From the NCBI RefSeq assembly GCF_001027925.1, contig NZ_LECT01000007.1, forward strand, positions 369,852 to 433,851: DNA of 64,000 bases, written 5' to 3'. Position 1 is the stretch's first letter; each line of letters starts with the position of its first letter. Source of the DNA: Rhodopirellula islandica. Lineage in GTDB: Bacteria; Planctomycetota; Planctomycetia; Pirellulales; Pirellulaceae. A model generated the notes under the pieces. It was given only the letters and a program-made list of their open reading frames with translations. It was not told the origin of the DNA and did no database searches. The position numbers and the translations under genes were made by a program. This document shows, in pieces, positions 10,474 to 21,600 of the stretch.

Positions 10474-11847
10474 ATGAGCATTCCCACCGCCTCCAAGTCT
10501 CGTCGAGATCTTTTGAAGACCGCCGGAGTTGTCTCCATGGCAACGCTGACTCCGTGGGCCTTGCCGGTTCGGCAATCGCTTGCCAAGTCACCGAACGAAC
10601 GCAAACGGTTTGCGTTGATCGGCGTCGGCGGAAACGGGACACGGACTTCGCCCGTTGGAAAAGAATTCGCGGACTTGGTCGCGCTGTGTGATGTCGACGA
10701 AGATCATCTGAAGCATGGCAACGAATTGCTATGTGATGGCAAAGCCGAATTGTTTCGTGACTACCGCGAAGTGCTTTCTCGCGATGACATCGACTTGGTT
10801 CAAATCTCAACGCCCGATCACTGGCACGCGAAAATTCTGATTGAGGCGATGTTGGCGGGCAAAGATGCGTACTGTGAAAAACCGCTGACGTTGACGATCG
10901 ACGAAGGCAAGTTAGTCCGGAAGGTTCAACAGCAAACCGGACGTGTCGTTCAAGTCGGAACGCAGCAGCGCAGCAGTTTCGACAAGTTCAATCGTGCTCT
11001 GGCAATCATCGCGGAAGGTCGACTCGGCAAACTCAAACGCTTGGTTGTTGGAATCGATGCGGGGGGATGGAGCCCCGAGATTCCCGTGGCCGATGTGCCC
11101 AAAGGATTGGACTGGGACCGATGGCTGGGGCCCGGTCCTGAAATGGAATATCGCTATGCGAAGGACGCCAAACGAGCGGACAAGAACTACACCAATGGGC
11201 ACACGCATTTCCGTTGGTGGTACGAACATTCCGGAGGCAAATTGACCGACTGGGGAGCACACCACGTTGACATCGCGATGCTGGGGATCGCCGCGGCGGG
11301 GCAGAACAACGACCCCGTTTCGGTCGACGGGACCGCGAAGCATGACGTGGATTTTCGCAACGGAGTGCCGCTGCAAAACAATCGCTACAACACCGCACGA
11401 GCGTTTGATCTTCGCGTCGCTTTCGCGGATGGCGATGTCGAGATGAACATTCGCCACGACGTCGACAACGGGATTTTGTTTGAAGGCGAACGAGGCCGGA
11501 TCTTTGTCAATCGTGGCAAGCTAGTTGGCAAACCCGTTGAAGACTTGGAATCGAACCCGCTCGCCGAAGATGCGATTTCGAAGATTTATCGCGGGATGCC
11601 CATGGAAGGCAATGACCGCCCTGCACACTGGGCGAACTTCATGCATGCGATTGACAATCGAGTGCTGCCGATTTCCGACGTGCATTCACACATGAAGATG
11701 CTCAACGTGTGTCACTTGGCCGGCATCTGTTGTCGGTTGGGACGCAAAGTCGAGTGGGATCAAGCGACAGAGAGTGTCGTTGGCGATGAACAGGCCGCTG
11801 CGATGATGAAGCGACCCTATCGGTCTGGTTATGAAATCGACATGTGA
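10474..11847 (+). CDS. Tat-exported Gfo/Idh/MocA family oxidoreductase
   Basis: NAD(P)-dependent sugar oxidoreductase family, 457 aa. The ATG at 10474 is preferred over the in-frame TTG at 10468. The N-terminus has a twin-arginine signal ([10 protein letters not shown], about residues 9-18) followed by a hydrophobic stretch, so it is probably folded with its cofactor before export. The Rossmann motif is GVGGNGTR (about residues 50-57), and the family motif EKPLTL lies near residues 134-139. In planctomycetes such exported members sit among sulfatases and DUF1080 proteins and probably oxidise or reduce sugars released from glycans; the substrate is unknown. Confidence 0.92.
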   Translation: MSIPTASKSRRDLLKTAGVVSMATLTPWALPVRQSLAKSPNERKRFALIGVGGNGTRTSPVGKEFADLVALCDVDEDHLKHGNELLCDGKAELFRDYREVLSRDDIDLVQISTPDHWHAKILIEAMLAGKDAYCEKPLTLTIDEGKLVRKVQQQTGRVVQVGTQQRSSFDKFNRALAIIAEGRLGKLKRLVVGIDAGGWSPEIPVADVPKGLDWDRWLGPGPEMEYRYAKDAKRADKNYTNGHTHFRWWYEHSGGKLTDWGAHHVDIAMLGIAAAGQNNDPVSVDGTAKHDVDFRNGVPLQNNRYNTARAFDLRVAFADGDVEMNIRHDVDNGILFEGERGRIFVNRGKLVGKPVEDLESNPLAEDAISKIYRGMPMEGNDRPAHWANFMHAIDNRVLPISDVHSHMKMLNVCHLAGICCRLGRKVEWDQATESVVGDEQAAAMMKRPYRSGYEIDM

Positions 11848-11915
11848 GGCGTTCGCCTTGTCCACATGATTCCCCTCCCTGTGAAGTCGTCTCACTCATT
11901 TGTTTCACGTGTTCG

Positions 11916-12932
11916 ATGTCAATGACAACTCGCCCCCAAGTGTCCGTCTGTCTCTTTGCTCTCTTTTTGCTGGTGCTTGGCCCTGTGTGCGGTGCAATGG
12001 CCGCGGACACGACCGCAAAAGCGAAGCCGAAGATTCATCCATATCCCGACGCAGTGGTCTGGACGACCACTGCGAAAGCGCAAGCCGAATTCGATGGATT
12101 TGAGTTTGTCGGCGAATTCGTTCGAGATGATCAAGCGATGCAGGTCACGCCGTCTGAGGGCCGGTTCTACGTTTCAGTGTTCCAAGGTGGATTTCCCGGA
12201 GCCGGTTGGAATGGCAAGCCTGTCATGCATGAGTGGTCGGATCGCGAAGGAATCGAGTCGCGTGTTGCGGGCTGGCAGAAGATTGATCGCAGTGCATCGG
12301 TTGTCGGAAAGAAGCCGCCGGCTGACGCGATCGTGTTGTTTGATGGCACGAACACAAACGCTTGGCAGAACGGCAAGATCGAGGATGGTGTGCTCAAAGC
12401 GGGAGCAAGAACCAAAGCAACGTTTCAGGATTTCCGACTGTACCTTGAATTTCAAATCCCGCTGAAACCCGAACCACCGATCAGTCACCCGCATCGCGGC
12501 AACAGTGGCGTTTTCGCGGTCGGGGCCTATGAAGTGCAGATCTCTGACAACTTTGGATTGGACCCCAGTCCCCTGGCATGGCAGGACATGGGCATGTTGA
12601 AACCTGTCAACACGTGGTGCGGCAGCATCTACGGTATTCGCGAAGCCGATGGGAATGTTTGCTTGCCACCGCTGGCTTGGCAGAGCATGGAAATCGACTT
12701 CACCGCGGCTCGATTCGAGGACGGAAAGAAGATCCAGTCCGCAGTGATCTCGGTGACCCAGAATGGTGTCCTGATTCACGACCGGGTGGAACTGCCCGAG
12801 GGAACGGGCGGCGGGCCAGCTGGTCCAAGACCCGAAGTGAGCGAAGGCCCGATCTACCTTCAGAACCATGGCAATCCCAACCGGTTTCGCAACATCTGGA
12901 TCGTTCCAGGCTCGTCCACGGCACATCAGTGA
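11916..12932 (+). CDS. Secreted 3-keto-disaccharide hydrolase (DUF1080) protein
   Basis: Protein of 338 aa; the start at 11916 (or ATG at 11922) gives a signal peptide ending near GAMAAD, whereas the longer frame adds an unlikely leader. The C-terminal ~200 residues match the DUF1080 pattern: IVLFDGTNTNAWQNG, a jelly-roll body with HRGNSGVF and YEVQISDNFG, and the ending GPIYLQNHGNPNRFRNIWI. Members of this family cleave 3-keto-disaccharides made by Gfo/Idh-type oxidoreductases, and such an oxidoreductase is encoded directly upstream (68 bp). This supports a paired oxidation-then-cleavage role; substrate unknown. Confidence 0.88.
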   Translation: MSMTTRPQVSVCLFALFLLVLGPVCGAMAADTTAKAKPKIHPYPDAVVWTTTAKAQAEFDGFEFVGEFVRDDQAMQVTPSEGRFYVSVFQGGFPGAGWNGKPVMHEWSDREGIESRVAGWQKIDRSASVVGKKPPADAIVLFDGTNTNAWQNGKIEDGVLKAGARTKATFQDFRLYLEFQIPLKPEPPISHPHRGNSGVFAVGAYEVQISDNFGLDPSPLAWQDMGMLKPVNTWCGSIYGIREADGNVCLPPLAWQSMEIDFTAARFEDGKKIQSAVISVTQNGVLIHDRVELPEGTGGGPAGPRPEVSEGPIYLQNHGNPNRFRNIWIVPGSSTAHQ

Positions 12933-13004
12933 ATGAGGCGAAATCCCGTCCTTGTCATTCGTTTCCTTCCATTGACCTTCCTTCTCGTTTTCCAAACCCA
13001 AACT

Positions 13005-13724
13005 ATGTTTCGACCCATCCTTTGCGTCGCGTTTGTGACGACTTCCTTGTTGACACATTCAACGCTCGTCGCCGACGAAGCATCCTCTGGATTGCCCGAA
13101 ACCAAAGTTTTGTTTGAGGATGACTTCGAAGGTCGTTCGACGCTGGGCGAAGGCTATCGGACCGGGCGAGGAATGGAGGCCGGATGGAGCATCCGCGATG
13201 GTGTCTTGTTCGGCAAACAAATTCGGGACGACCATGGCTCCACCATGCGAAAGCAGATGGAGTTTGGCGATCTTTATGTGTCGTTTGACTTCCGGTTCAA
13301 TGGCGGAAGCCGCTTCAACTTTGTGATCGACGACAACAATGACAAATCCGTGCACGCGGGTCACGTCGCGCGTGCATCGCTGTCACCCAAGCGGATTTCG
13401 ATCAGCGATGACAAGCTGGGATCCATGAACTTAGAGGTTCGTCAAAAGCGCCAGCAGAAGTCACTGCCAGCGGAAGAACAAAAAGAATTGGACGCTCTGT
13501 TAGCTCGTACGCAAGCGTCAGCGGAGATCAGTGCCAAGCGAGGGGAATGGCACCAACTGGAATTGATCATTCGTGGGACTGTGATGACGGTTCATTTTGA
13601 TGGCAACGAAGTGGTCTCTTTGGACTCGCCGGGATTCGCTCATCCAACGAAGACACAGTTTGGGATGACGGTGAACGGAACCAGCATCGATTTTGACAAC
13701 CTGAAAGTCTTCGCGACGGAGTGA
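13005..13724 (+). CDS. Secreted DUF1080-like / concanavalin-fold protein
   Basis: Protein of 239 aa starting at the ATG at 13005, which places a signal peptide at residues 1-22 (ending HSTLVAD). It has the beta-sandwich pattern of LamG/DUF1080 proteins (VLFEDDFEG, MEAGWSIRDGVLFGKQ, VSFDFRFNGGSRFNFVID, GTSIDFDNLKVF). It lacks the DUF1080 phrases seen in the gene before it, so a carbohydrate-binding or divergent hydrolase role is possible. It lies 72 bp after the DUF1080 gene, within the sulfatase cluster. Confidence 0.78.
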   Translation: MFRPILCVAFVTTSLLTHSTLVADEASSGLPETKVLFEDDFEGRSTLGEGYRTGRGMEAGWSIRDGVLFGKQIRDDHGSTMRKQMEFGDLYVSFDFRFNGGSRFNFVIDDNNDKSVHAGHVARASLSPKRISISDDKLGSMNLEVRQKRQQKSLPAEEQKELDALLARTQASAEISAKRGEWHQLELIIRGTVMTVHFDGNEVVSLDSPGFAHPTKTQFGMTVNGTSIDFDNLKVFATE

Positions 13725-13785
13725 ATCTGGTTTGTGTCCCGCACGTTCTCCGCTGCCCTGCCCTCCCCTGCTCAAACCCGAACTC

Positions 13786-15459
13786 ATGCGAATCCACCAC
13801 TCAATCAATCTCACACCGTTGTTGCTGTTTCTCGCGGCGATGTGTGCTACCAGCCTGCCAGCTGCCGAATCTCGGCCGAACTTTCTGTTCGTTCTCACGG
13901 ATGATCAGTCCTACGGGATGATGGGCTGCGACGGAAACGAGTTGACTCGGACGCCGAACATCGACCAGTTGGCTCGCGAAGGCGTGTTCTTTGATCGAGC
14001 CTATGTGACCAGCGCGATTTGCACTCCGAGTCGGATTTCGATTTTTCTCAGTCAGTACGAACGCAAGCACGGCGTGAATTTCAATTCAGGAACCAGTGTC
14101 GCGCCGGAGGCTTGGGCGAAGTCCTATCCTGTGATCATGCGAGAGAACGGGTACTACACCGGCTATGTCGGAAAGAACCACGCGCCGATTGGGAAAGGCG
14201 GTTACAACAGCGGTTTGATGGAAGAGTCGTTTGACTACTTCTACGCTGGACACGGGCACATCCGTTTTTATCCCAAGGATGTCCATGAAATCTTCGAAGG
14301 AGCGGCGTACGACACCCAGGTGGAGATCGTGAACGAAGGTGCCCAGGATTTCATGTCCTACGAGCATCGCTTGGACGGCGCGGTGCGATTCCTGGACGAA
14401 CGTCCGGCGGACAAGCCGTTTTGCTTGAGCATCTGTTTGAACCTGCCGCACAGTGCGGGAACGGGCACCATGCAACAGCGAGAAAGCGATGATGAGATCT
14501 ACAAGTCGCTCTACCGTGACATCGAGATTCCTTTGCCGGAGCACTACGTTGCGAAGGACGAGATTGAGACGCCGCGTTTGCCAGCGGATGTGTTGCGAGC
14601 GAGCGAACGGCAGGCCAGCTACAACTTTGTCGACACGCCTGAGGCGTTGAAAGAACGCACGATTCGGCAAATGCAATCCCTGACCGGAATCGATCGTTTG
14701 ATCGGGAACTTACGGACGAAGCTCGAGACCGAAGGCGTGGACGACAACACGATCATCATCTTCTGTTCCGACCACGGATTGTTCATGGGGCAACACGGTC
14801 TTGGTGGGAAAGCGTTGTGCTACGAGCAAACGACTCATGTGCCGCTGATCGTTTTCGATCCGGAACTGCCGACGGTGCTGAGAGGAGCTCGTTGCAACGA
14901 GTTGGTTCAGACGATCGACATCGCCGCGACGATGCTGGATTTGGCTGAGATTGAAAAACCCGAAACATTTCAAGGTCTATCGTTGCGGCCACTGTTGAGT
15001 GGCGACGGCGGCGCGATTCGGGATTATGTTTTCACCGAAAACTTGTGGGTGACCCATTTCGGCAACCCACGCATTGAGGCGGTGCAGGACAAGCGGTGGA
15101 AATACATCCGGTACTACCGCAACGATTGTGTTCCCGCCTCGGTCAAGATTCAGGTGGCCAAAGATCTGGGTATCAAGTCGTCCACCATGCTGTATGGCAT
15201 TCACGACAATGAAATCGCGCTGTATCGGAATCATGCAGAAGCTTCCTTGCGTGGCGAAGAACCGATTCACGAAGAGTTGTTTGATTTGGAAAACGATCCC
15301 GACGAATTGAATAGTCTGATCGACGATCCTGCCGCGAAGACGCAGTTGGAAGAGCTTCGCGGCGTTTGGAAACAACAACTCACGGACGCTCGCGGCGAAG
15401 GGTTTCCTGCTGTGCTTCGCTACACCGTCGATAGTGAAGAAAACTACAAGTCGAAGTGA
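13786..15459 (+). CDS. Secreted sulfatase
   Basis: Type I sulfatase of 557 aa. The ATG at 13786 precedes a signal peptide (about residues 1-25) and the mature start ESRPNFLFVLTDDQ; the longer frame adds a proline-rich leader with no RBS. Metal site TDDQ, formylglycine Cys79 in C-T-P-S-R (canonical), VGKNHAP in place of GKWH but with Lys and His kept, and the later CSDHG metal site. It is longer than its neighbours, with a large insert between the active-site region and the second metal site. The substrate is unknown, probably a marine sulfated glycan given the cluster. Confidence 0.93.
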   Translation: MRIHHSINLTPLLLFLAAMCATSLPAAESRPNFLFVLTDDQSYGMMGCDGNELTRTPNIDQLAREGVFFDRAYVTSAICTPSRISIFLSQYERKHGVNFNSGTSVAPEAWAKSYPVIMRENGYYTGYVGKNHAPIGKGGYNSGLMEESFDYFYAGHGHIRFYPKDVHEIFEGAAYDTQVEIVNEGAQDFMSYEHRLDGAVRFLDERPADKPFCLSICLNLPHSAGTGTMQQRESDDEIYKSLYRDIEIPLPEHYVAKDEIETPRLPADVLRASERQASYNFVDTPEALKERTIRQMQSLTGIDRLIGNLRTKLETEGVDDNTIIIFCSDHGLFMGQHGLGGKALCYEQTTHVPLIVFDPELPTVLRGARCNELVQTIDIAATMLDLAEIEKPETFQGLSLRPLLSGDGGAIRDYVFTENLWVTHFGNPRIEAVQDKRWKYIRYYRNDCVPASVKIQVAKDLGIKSSTMLYGIHDNEIALYRNHAEASLRGEEPIHEELFDLENDPDELNSLIDDPAAKTQLEELRGVWKQQLTDARGEGFPAVLRYTVDSEENYKSK

Positions 15460-15506
15460 TGGATTCCGTTGTTGATTCAATTCCCACTCATCCAGTCAGT
15501 GCTCTC

Positions 15507-16931
15507 ATGTTGAAACGAAGTCGTCTTTTATTTTTGCTTTTGGCGGTCCTGCTCGGCCTTTCTGCGTCAGGTGTCTATGCACAAGAGCGTCCGAACATTG
15601 TTCTGATCGTGGCGGATGACCTGGGCTTCAGCGACGTTGGTTTCAATGGATGCAAAGAGATCCCCACGCCGCGTTTAGACGAACTGGCGGCATCTGGAGT
15701 GGTCTTCACCAACGGTTATGCGTCGCACCCGTACTGCAGTCCCAGCCGCGCTGGGTTGTTGACGGGCCGCCATCAGCAACGTTTTGGACACGAGTCCAAT
15801 CCAGAACCGGAGACGCAGTGGCACGGGGAAGACACCCCGGGGATGCCACTGACGGAAAGAACTTTGGCGGATGCTCTGAAGGAGGCAGGTTACGTCACCG
15901 GTGCAATTGGCAAGTGGCACCTTGGTGATGCAAAGCCGTTCTGGCCCAATCGTCGTGGGTTTGATGAATGGTTTGGCTTCAGTGGAGGCGGATTCAGTTA
16001 TTGGGGCGACTTGGGCAAAAAGGATCCTTCTCTGGGTGTGCACCGCGGGGACGAACCGGTGGACCCCAAAACGTTGACCCATTTGACCGACGACTTTTCA
16101 ACCGAAGCGGTCAAGTTCATCCAGCGTCACGAGACCGAACCGTTCTTTTTGTATCTGGCTTACAACGCACCACATGCACCTGACCACGCGACGCGAGCGC
16201 ACCTGCAGAAGACGGCACACATCGAATACGGAGGTCGGGCTGTTTACGGGGCGATGGTCGCGGGGATGGACGAAGGCATCGGTCGAGTCGTCGACCAAAT
16301 TCGCGAATCGGGGTTGGACGAAGACACGTTGGTCATCTTCTACAGCGACAACGGTGGTCGTCGCGAGCATGCGGTGAATTTTCCATACCGAGGTCACAAG
16401 GGCATGCTGTTTGAAGGCGGCATACGCGTGCCGTTCTTGGTCTCCTGGCCGGGAACGGTTCGACGCGGTGTGAAAGAACACTCACCGATCACTGCGCTCG
16501 ATTTGTTTCCCACCGCACTTGCAGCCGCGGGAATGGACCCGACTCGAAATGAAAAACTCGATGGCCAAAACCTGTTGCCTGCGTTGACCGATGCAGACAA
16601 ACGTTTGCCGGAACGCTCTTTGTTCTGGCGATATTCGATGGGCAACGATTCGTATGGTTATGCGGTTCGCGATGGGAATTGGAAGCTGGTCGACAGTCGC
16701 TACAAAGAACGGAAATTGCTGTTCAATCTCGCGAATGATCCTTGGGAGCGGAACGATTTGGCGGATCAGCATCCCGAGCAGGTGGCTCGTTTGTCGGGAA
16801 TGATCCAGGCCTGGGATGCCGACAACGTGGCGCCAAAGTGGAGCGACGCTCATGGTGCGAACGTCCGGAAAGAAGAAGACGCACGAAGCGAGGCCGTTGA
16901 GAAAGCCTCGCGGGGCGAGCGTTCTCGATAG
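15507..16931 (+). CDS. Secreted sulfatase (arylsulfatase A-like)
   Basis: Type I sulfatase of 474 aa. The ATG at 15507 is followed by a clear signal peptide (residues 1-24, ending SGVYAQ). VADDLGFSD metal site, formylglycine Cys77 in C-S-P-S-R, AIGKWHLG, RGFDEWFGF and FYSDNGG are all present, typical of the arylsulfatase A / N-acetylgalactosamine-sulfatase-like branch. It is the last gene of the cluster, 47 bp after the preceding sulfatase; a convergent DUF1501 gene ends 286 bp downstream, beyond a dispersed inverted-repeat element. Confidence 0.94.
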   Translation: MLKRSRLLFLLLAVLLGLSASGVYAQERPNIVLIVADDLGFSDVGFNGCKEIPTPRLDELAASGVVFTNGYASHPYCSPSRAGLLTGRHQQRFGHESNPEPETQWHGEDTPGMPLTERTLADALKEAGYVTGAIGKWHLGDAKPFWPNRRGFDEWFGFSGGGFSYWGDLGKKDPSLGVHRGDEPVDPKTLTHLTDDFSTEAVKFIQRHETEPFFLYLAYNAPHAPDHATRAHLQKTAHIEYGGRAVYGAMVAGMDEGIGRVVDQIRESGLDEDTLVIFYSDNGGRREHAVNFPYRGHKGMLFEGGIRVPFLVSWPGTVRRGVKEHSPITALDLFPTALAAAGMDPTRNEKLDGQNLLPALTDADKRLPERSLFWRYSMGNDSYGYAVRDGNWKLVDSRYKERKLLFNLANDPWERNDLADQHPEQVARLSGMIQAWDADNVAPKWSDAHGANVRKEEDARSEAVEKASRGERSR

Positions 16932-16998
16932 GATCTTGACCTGAACTCGATGATCATGCCGGTGCCAGTGAAAGCGTTGTTCCTCGGCGAGGACTCCG

Positions 16999-17125
16999 AA
17001 GCAGGTCGGCAGGAGTCTTTCCGCATTTGGACTCTTTCGGAAAGCGTTGTTGCTCCCACGTACAACCGGGGCGAACGCCCAAACGGCTCACATGATTGTG
17101 CCCGATCATTCCTGCCGACCTGCTT
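16999..17125. repeat. Dispersed ~127-bp inverted-repeat element, copy A
   Basis: Bounded by a perfect 16-bp inverted repeat: aagcaggtcggcagga at 16999-17014 and its reverse complement at 17110-17125. The internal core holds the small palindrome gggcgaacgccc and the phrase cggctcacatga. The core recurs near 23090-23200, 30781-30861 and, split by an insertion, at 51561-51994. No ORF is present. It lies between the convergent last sulfatase and the DUF1501 gene and may act as a 3'-end structure or be a non-autonomous mobile element. Confidence 0.8.
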
Positions 17126-17217
17126 GCATTTGGGGCGGAAGCATGGGGCGTGACACCGACCTCTGACTGAGTCATTGTTGAGCAATTGGCAACCTTTTTG
17201 TCCCAAGCGGTTGCGGC

Positions 17218-18636
17218 TCAAACAAGGATGTCGTGAAGCACGTTCCCGTGAACATCGGTGAGTCGAAAATCGCGACCACCGCTTCGGAAGGTCAACTGTT
17301 CGTGGTCGATGCCAAGCTGATGCAGAACAGTTGCCCAGAGGTCATAAAACGTGCACGGGTTTTCGACGGCATGGTATCCCAGTTCGTCCGTTGCGCCGTA
17401 GACGGTTCCGCCTTTCACGCCGCCTCCTGCCAACCACATGCTGAAGCCGAATGGATTGTGGTCACGGCCAGCGGATCCTTGCGAGAAGGGCGTTCTGCCG
17501 AATTCCCCGGTGAACACGACCAAGGTTTCATCGAGTAATCCGCGAGCGTCTAGGTCTTGGAGCAATCCGGCGATCGGACGATCGACTTCATGTGCCATGG
17601 CGCGATGTCCTGTTTCGAGGTTGCCGTGTTGATCCCAAGGATGCGAGGAGGCGGGCGCAACCGTCGCTGGTGAAAGGCACGACAGTTCGACAAAGCGGAC
17701 GCCTTTTTCAACCAACTTGCGAGCCAGCAGGGCTTGTTTCCCATAGGCTGCGGTCATCGGGTCAGGATCATCGATGCCATACAGCTTGTGCGTCGCGGCA
17801 GTTTCATCGGAGAGGTCGCAGACCTCAGGAACAGAAGTCTGCATGCGAAACGCGGTCTCATAGTTCTTGATCGCGGCGTCGACCTGTTGGTTGCGTGATT
17901 GAGCTGCGAAGGATTGATCGATTTGGGCGACGAAGTCAAGCTGTCGCCGCTGCATGTCGGCTGCCTGAGCCGGTTGGATGTGAGGGATCGGCTCTTGGCG
18001 GTCGGATTGCAGGATGGATGCTTGGTGTTGGGCGGGCAAGTAACCGCTGCTGAACACGCCGGCCCCGCCCAGAGGCGGAAGGCCTCCGTCGCTTTGCAAG
18101 ACTACGAAACCGGGCAGGTTTTCGTTGGCGGATCCAAGACCGTAACTGATCCAAGCACCTGCGCTGGGGTGACCTAGAAACGGGAATCCGGTGTGAGCAA
18201 CATAGTTTCCTTGTGAATGTTCGTTCACTGTGGTTGTCGCGGAACGAACCACCGCCAAGTGATCGGCACACTTTCCGATTTCGGGGAACAGGTCGCTGAC
18301 TTCCAGTCCGCTCTCGCCGTACCGATTGAACGCGAAGGGGCTGCCAAAGATGGAACCATTGTTGTTGAACTGAGTCTTTTCGACTTTGCCGGGCATCGCT
18401 TGGCCATGCCGTTTTTTCAGCTCCGGTTTGGGGTCAAAGGAATCCACATGCGAGACTCCACCCGACATGTAGCACAGGATGACCTTGGTCGCTTTCGGTT
18501 GGATCGAAAGGTTTGCCTGAGCCGCATGAAGGCGGTGTTGCAAACTCGACAGCGCCAGCATGCCAAACCCACTGCTGCAGGATTTCAACCAGTGACGACG
18601 AGAGGCGAGATAGTGCGGGGAAGGCTCAGCGGACAT
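17218..18636 (-). CDS. DUF1501 Tat-exported protein
   Basis: Protein of 472 aa with a twin-arginine-like signal ([14 protein letters not shown], about residues 12-25) and the DUF1501 signature: [47 protein letters not shown], and [21 protein letters not shown]. The fold is of the alkaline-phosphatase/sulfatase type, but the reaction is not established. Its start overlaps the 3' end of the upstream PSD1 gene by 11 bp, so the two are very likely translated together. In planctomycetes DUF1501 and DUF1549/1553 genes are a recurrent pair. Confidence 0.92.
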   Translation of the reverse strand: MSAEPSPHYLASRRHWLKSCSSGFGMLALSSLQHRLHAAQANLSIQPKATKVILCYMSGGVSHVDSFDPKPELKKRHGQAMPGKVEKTQFNNNGSIFGSPFAFNRYGESGLEVSDLFPEIGKCADHLAVVRSATTTVNEHSQGNYVAHTGFPFLGHPSAGAWISYGLGSANENLPGFVVLQSDGGLPPLGGAGVFSSGYLPAQHQASILQSDRQEPIPHIQPAQAADMQRRQLDFVAQIDQSFAAQSRNQQVDAAIKNYETAFRMQTSVPEVCDLSDETAATHKLYGIDDPDPMTAAYGKQALLARKLVEKGVRFVELSCLSPATVAPASSHPWDQHGNLETGHRAMAHEVDRPIAGLLQDLDARGLLDETLVVFTGEFGRTPFSQGSAGRDHNPFGFSMWLAGGGVKGGTVYGATDELGYHAVENPCTFYDLWATVLHQLGIDHEQLTFRSGGRDFRLTDVHGNVLHDILV

Positions 18637-21600
18637 AGAGGAACTCCTTCATGTTGATCAGTGAATGCGTGAAATCGATCCAGTGCTGTTGCGGTTCCGG
18701 GAACGCAGGGCTCGTGTCTCGTTGCCGCTGAAGTTCCGCCTGTTGTGCTTCGAGCGTGAGCAGGCGATCTCGCGTTGCCGGGGACAGAGAGTCAACGATG
18801 GCCTGACGCGAAACGATGTGTGTCGCGTTTTGGGCCAGGGATTTGACTTGCTCGGATGACAGTTCCTGATCGTAAAGTCTCGCGGAAAACAGGCGTCCCT
18901 TCAGCATTCGACCTTTCGAGAGGCCGGTGCCGTGGCGCATGCCGAAGATCACGTGTGAGCGATCGGCTGGAAAAGATTGCACCGTCGTTTGATAAGCCTT
19001 TCCGTAGGCCTGACCATTGCGATAGCAAGTGATCTTTCCGTCGTTGCCATAGGTGATCACCAGATGGACCGGTTCAGTGTTGGCGACGTCTTCGGCGGTG
19101 CCCTGGAAACTCTGTGTCCGTTTGCTGTAGTCGCTTCCGCTCATCCAGCGTTGTGGTTCCCGTTCAGCGAACACGATGGCATCGAACAGCAGACCATCCG
19201 TCGTTTGCACCGAGATCACACCGCCACCGATTTGTTGGAGGTCATCCAATTGCACGACGACTTCCAGCGATTTGGCGGACAAGGTCACGGGCAAGGGATC
19301 CGAGGTCGCCCAGCCATTGCCATCGACAATCAATGCCCCATCCTGGATCGCTGCCGAGCCATGCAGTGTCAGGTCCTTCGCGGTGGAGTCGGAGTCGGAT
19401 TCGGACAGTCGTTGAAAGTCCCACTCCTTCAAAGGACTTGGACGGGAAGACGAATCAGGAGCGGTCGTGGATGGTTGCTGCAAATCAGCGTCATGAATTT
19501 CGCTCTTCGCTGCGATCAAATGCTGGCGAGCGGGAAGAAGGATCGTATCGATCTCGCGAGTGGCCTCCGCAATTTCTTGGTCGAGCCGCGAGATTTTTTG
19601 GCGGAGATCGTTGTAGTTCACTTCGCTTTGATGCAAGAACTGCTCGGCCGCTGCGACTTGCGCCGGAGTCGGTTCTCGTCCGAAATGCTGTCGCCAACTG
19701 GCCCCGATTTTGGCGGGAGTGTCTGTCAGCGACGGATCCGCTAATAGGCTCTCAGCGGAAGACTTCGCCGTTCCCACCACAAACGGGCTGTTCAGCATCA
19801 TCAAAGCTTGGGCCGGAACGTTGGTCACATCGCGACGCCCTTTGCAGGAAAAGGGAACCGGGGCATCGAAGCTGGCCAGGAACGGATCCATGTTGTTGCG
19901 GATCACACGGACGTAGACCGACCGGCGATCGCTGTTCCCCGCGACGGAACCTTGCGGCGGAGTCATCTGCAAACGCCCCGATACAAACAGCAATGAATCC
20001 CGAATGGCTTCGGCATCCAATCGAGTGGTTGTTCGGTAGGAGAGCAACCGATTTTTGGGGTCAAGCTGCTCAGCCGTTTCGGTTGGCTGGGACTGCTGTC
20101 TCCATGTCATGGAGGTCACCATTTGGCGGATCATCGTTTTGAGTGACCAACCGTTTTGGCGGAACTGAGTGGCGAGGTAGTCCAACAGTTCAGGATGCGT
20201 TGGTTGATCTCCCAGACGACCGAAGTTGTCCGTCGTTGCCACGATGCCGCGGCCAAACAGATGGTGCCACAGTCGGTTGACAAGCACGCGAGTTGTGAGC
20301 GGATTTTCATCCGCGATCAGGTCTTCCGCGAATTGGCTGCGGCCGCTGAGTTGCGTTTGATAGGGGGACGGATCAAACGCTTCCAGGAATCGTCTGGGAA
20401 TGGGAGCACCCGGCTGTTTGTGATCGCCGCGAAGATACAAGGCTTGGTCCTGCCCCTTCCACTCAGCAACCGTTGGGATCCGCGTCGCGACAGGAATTTC
20501 GGCTTCCAATTGACGGTAGCGTTCGATCAGCGGTTTGGCCTTGGGAAGCTGATCCAGCGCGTTGGGCAGCAGGTTGTGTTGCAAACACGCGTCCAATAGC
20601 AACGCTTGGGAATCGCTGAGCGTTTCGCTTTGCCAGGCTTCGATCGCTTGCTCGATGACGTCTCGGTAGAGCGTGGCGAGGTCCTCCATCGACTGGAGCT
20701 GGCGGGTTCGAGCCGCTTGAAAAACAGGTGACTGAGATTCCTGGTAGTCTGCCGGTGGACTTTGCCCCGGTGAGGTGACAATCGCTTGACGAATCCCAAA
20801 CCAAGATCGGTCGCTGTTCTTGACCAGCAAGGGAGCGTCACGGGCGGTGGCCAATTCAATGTGTGCGTCATCGCCTTGCCAGTAACTGAGATTGAACTCC
20901 TGCCAATGCCATTGTTTCGCCTTGGGACCCGCCAGATTGTTGACTGGGTAAACGGTTCCATTGCGAGGATAGTTTTGGACCACATAGCGATTGGATGCCT
21001 GGCCATCGCCCGCGATTTGCAACCATAGACGCTGTTCCTCGCCCACGCGGAAGTCGGTGGATGTCAGCACACCGGGAAGCTTGTCGCTGAGAAGGTGTGA
21101 GAAGAGACCCGCAGGATAGATCGCTCGAAGGGCTGCGTTGGGATCGTTGACCGAGACTGAAAACTCGCCTGCCGGTGTGGGGGTCGGTTGACGATCGGCG
21201 CTCGCGCGATCGACAAGTCCATCGCCATAGGCAAACCATTCGTTGGCCGGTTGTTCGTTTGCCAAGTTCCAATTGTGAGGGAAGCTTTGTTCAGCAAATC
21301 GACGCTGTTCTTCTAGCAATGCGTCGTGCTCCTGAACCCGGCGTTGCCACGCGTCCTCGAATGACGAACCCGCTTTGATTTCCCTCTGCAGGGAAGTCCA
21401 CAGCGCAACCAAAGCACCGGGACCTTCTGTCTGCGTCGGATTCGCGATCGAGTCCTGCAGTCGAGCGACGAGTTGGTCAGCGGCGGGCCGCCAGTCAGCA
21501 GTGATCGCGTCGCGAATCGAAGGTTTCAGGTTGGCGAGTGAGTCACGGTGAATGTTCAATCGTTGAGGCAGATCGATGGCAGCCCGGGCAGGCCGCGTGG

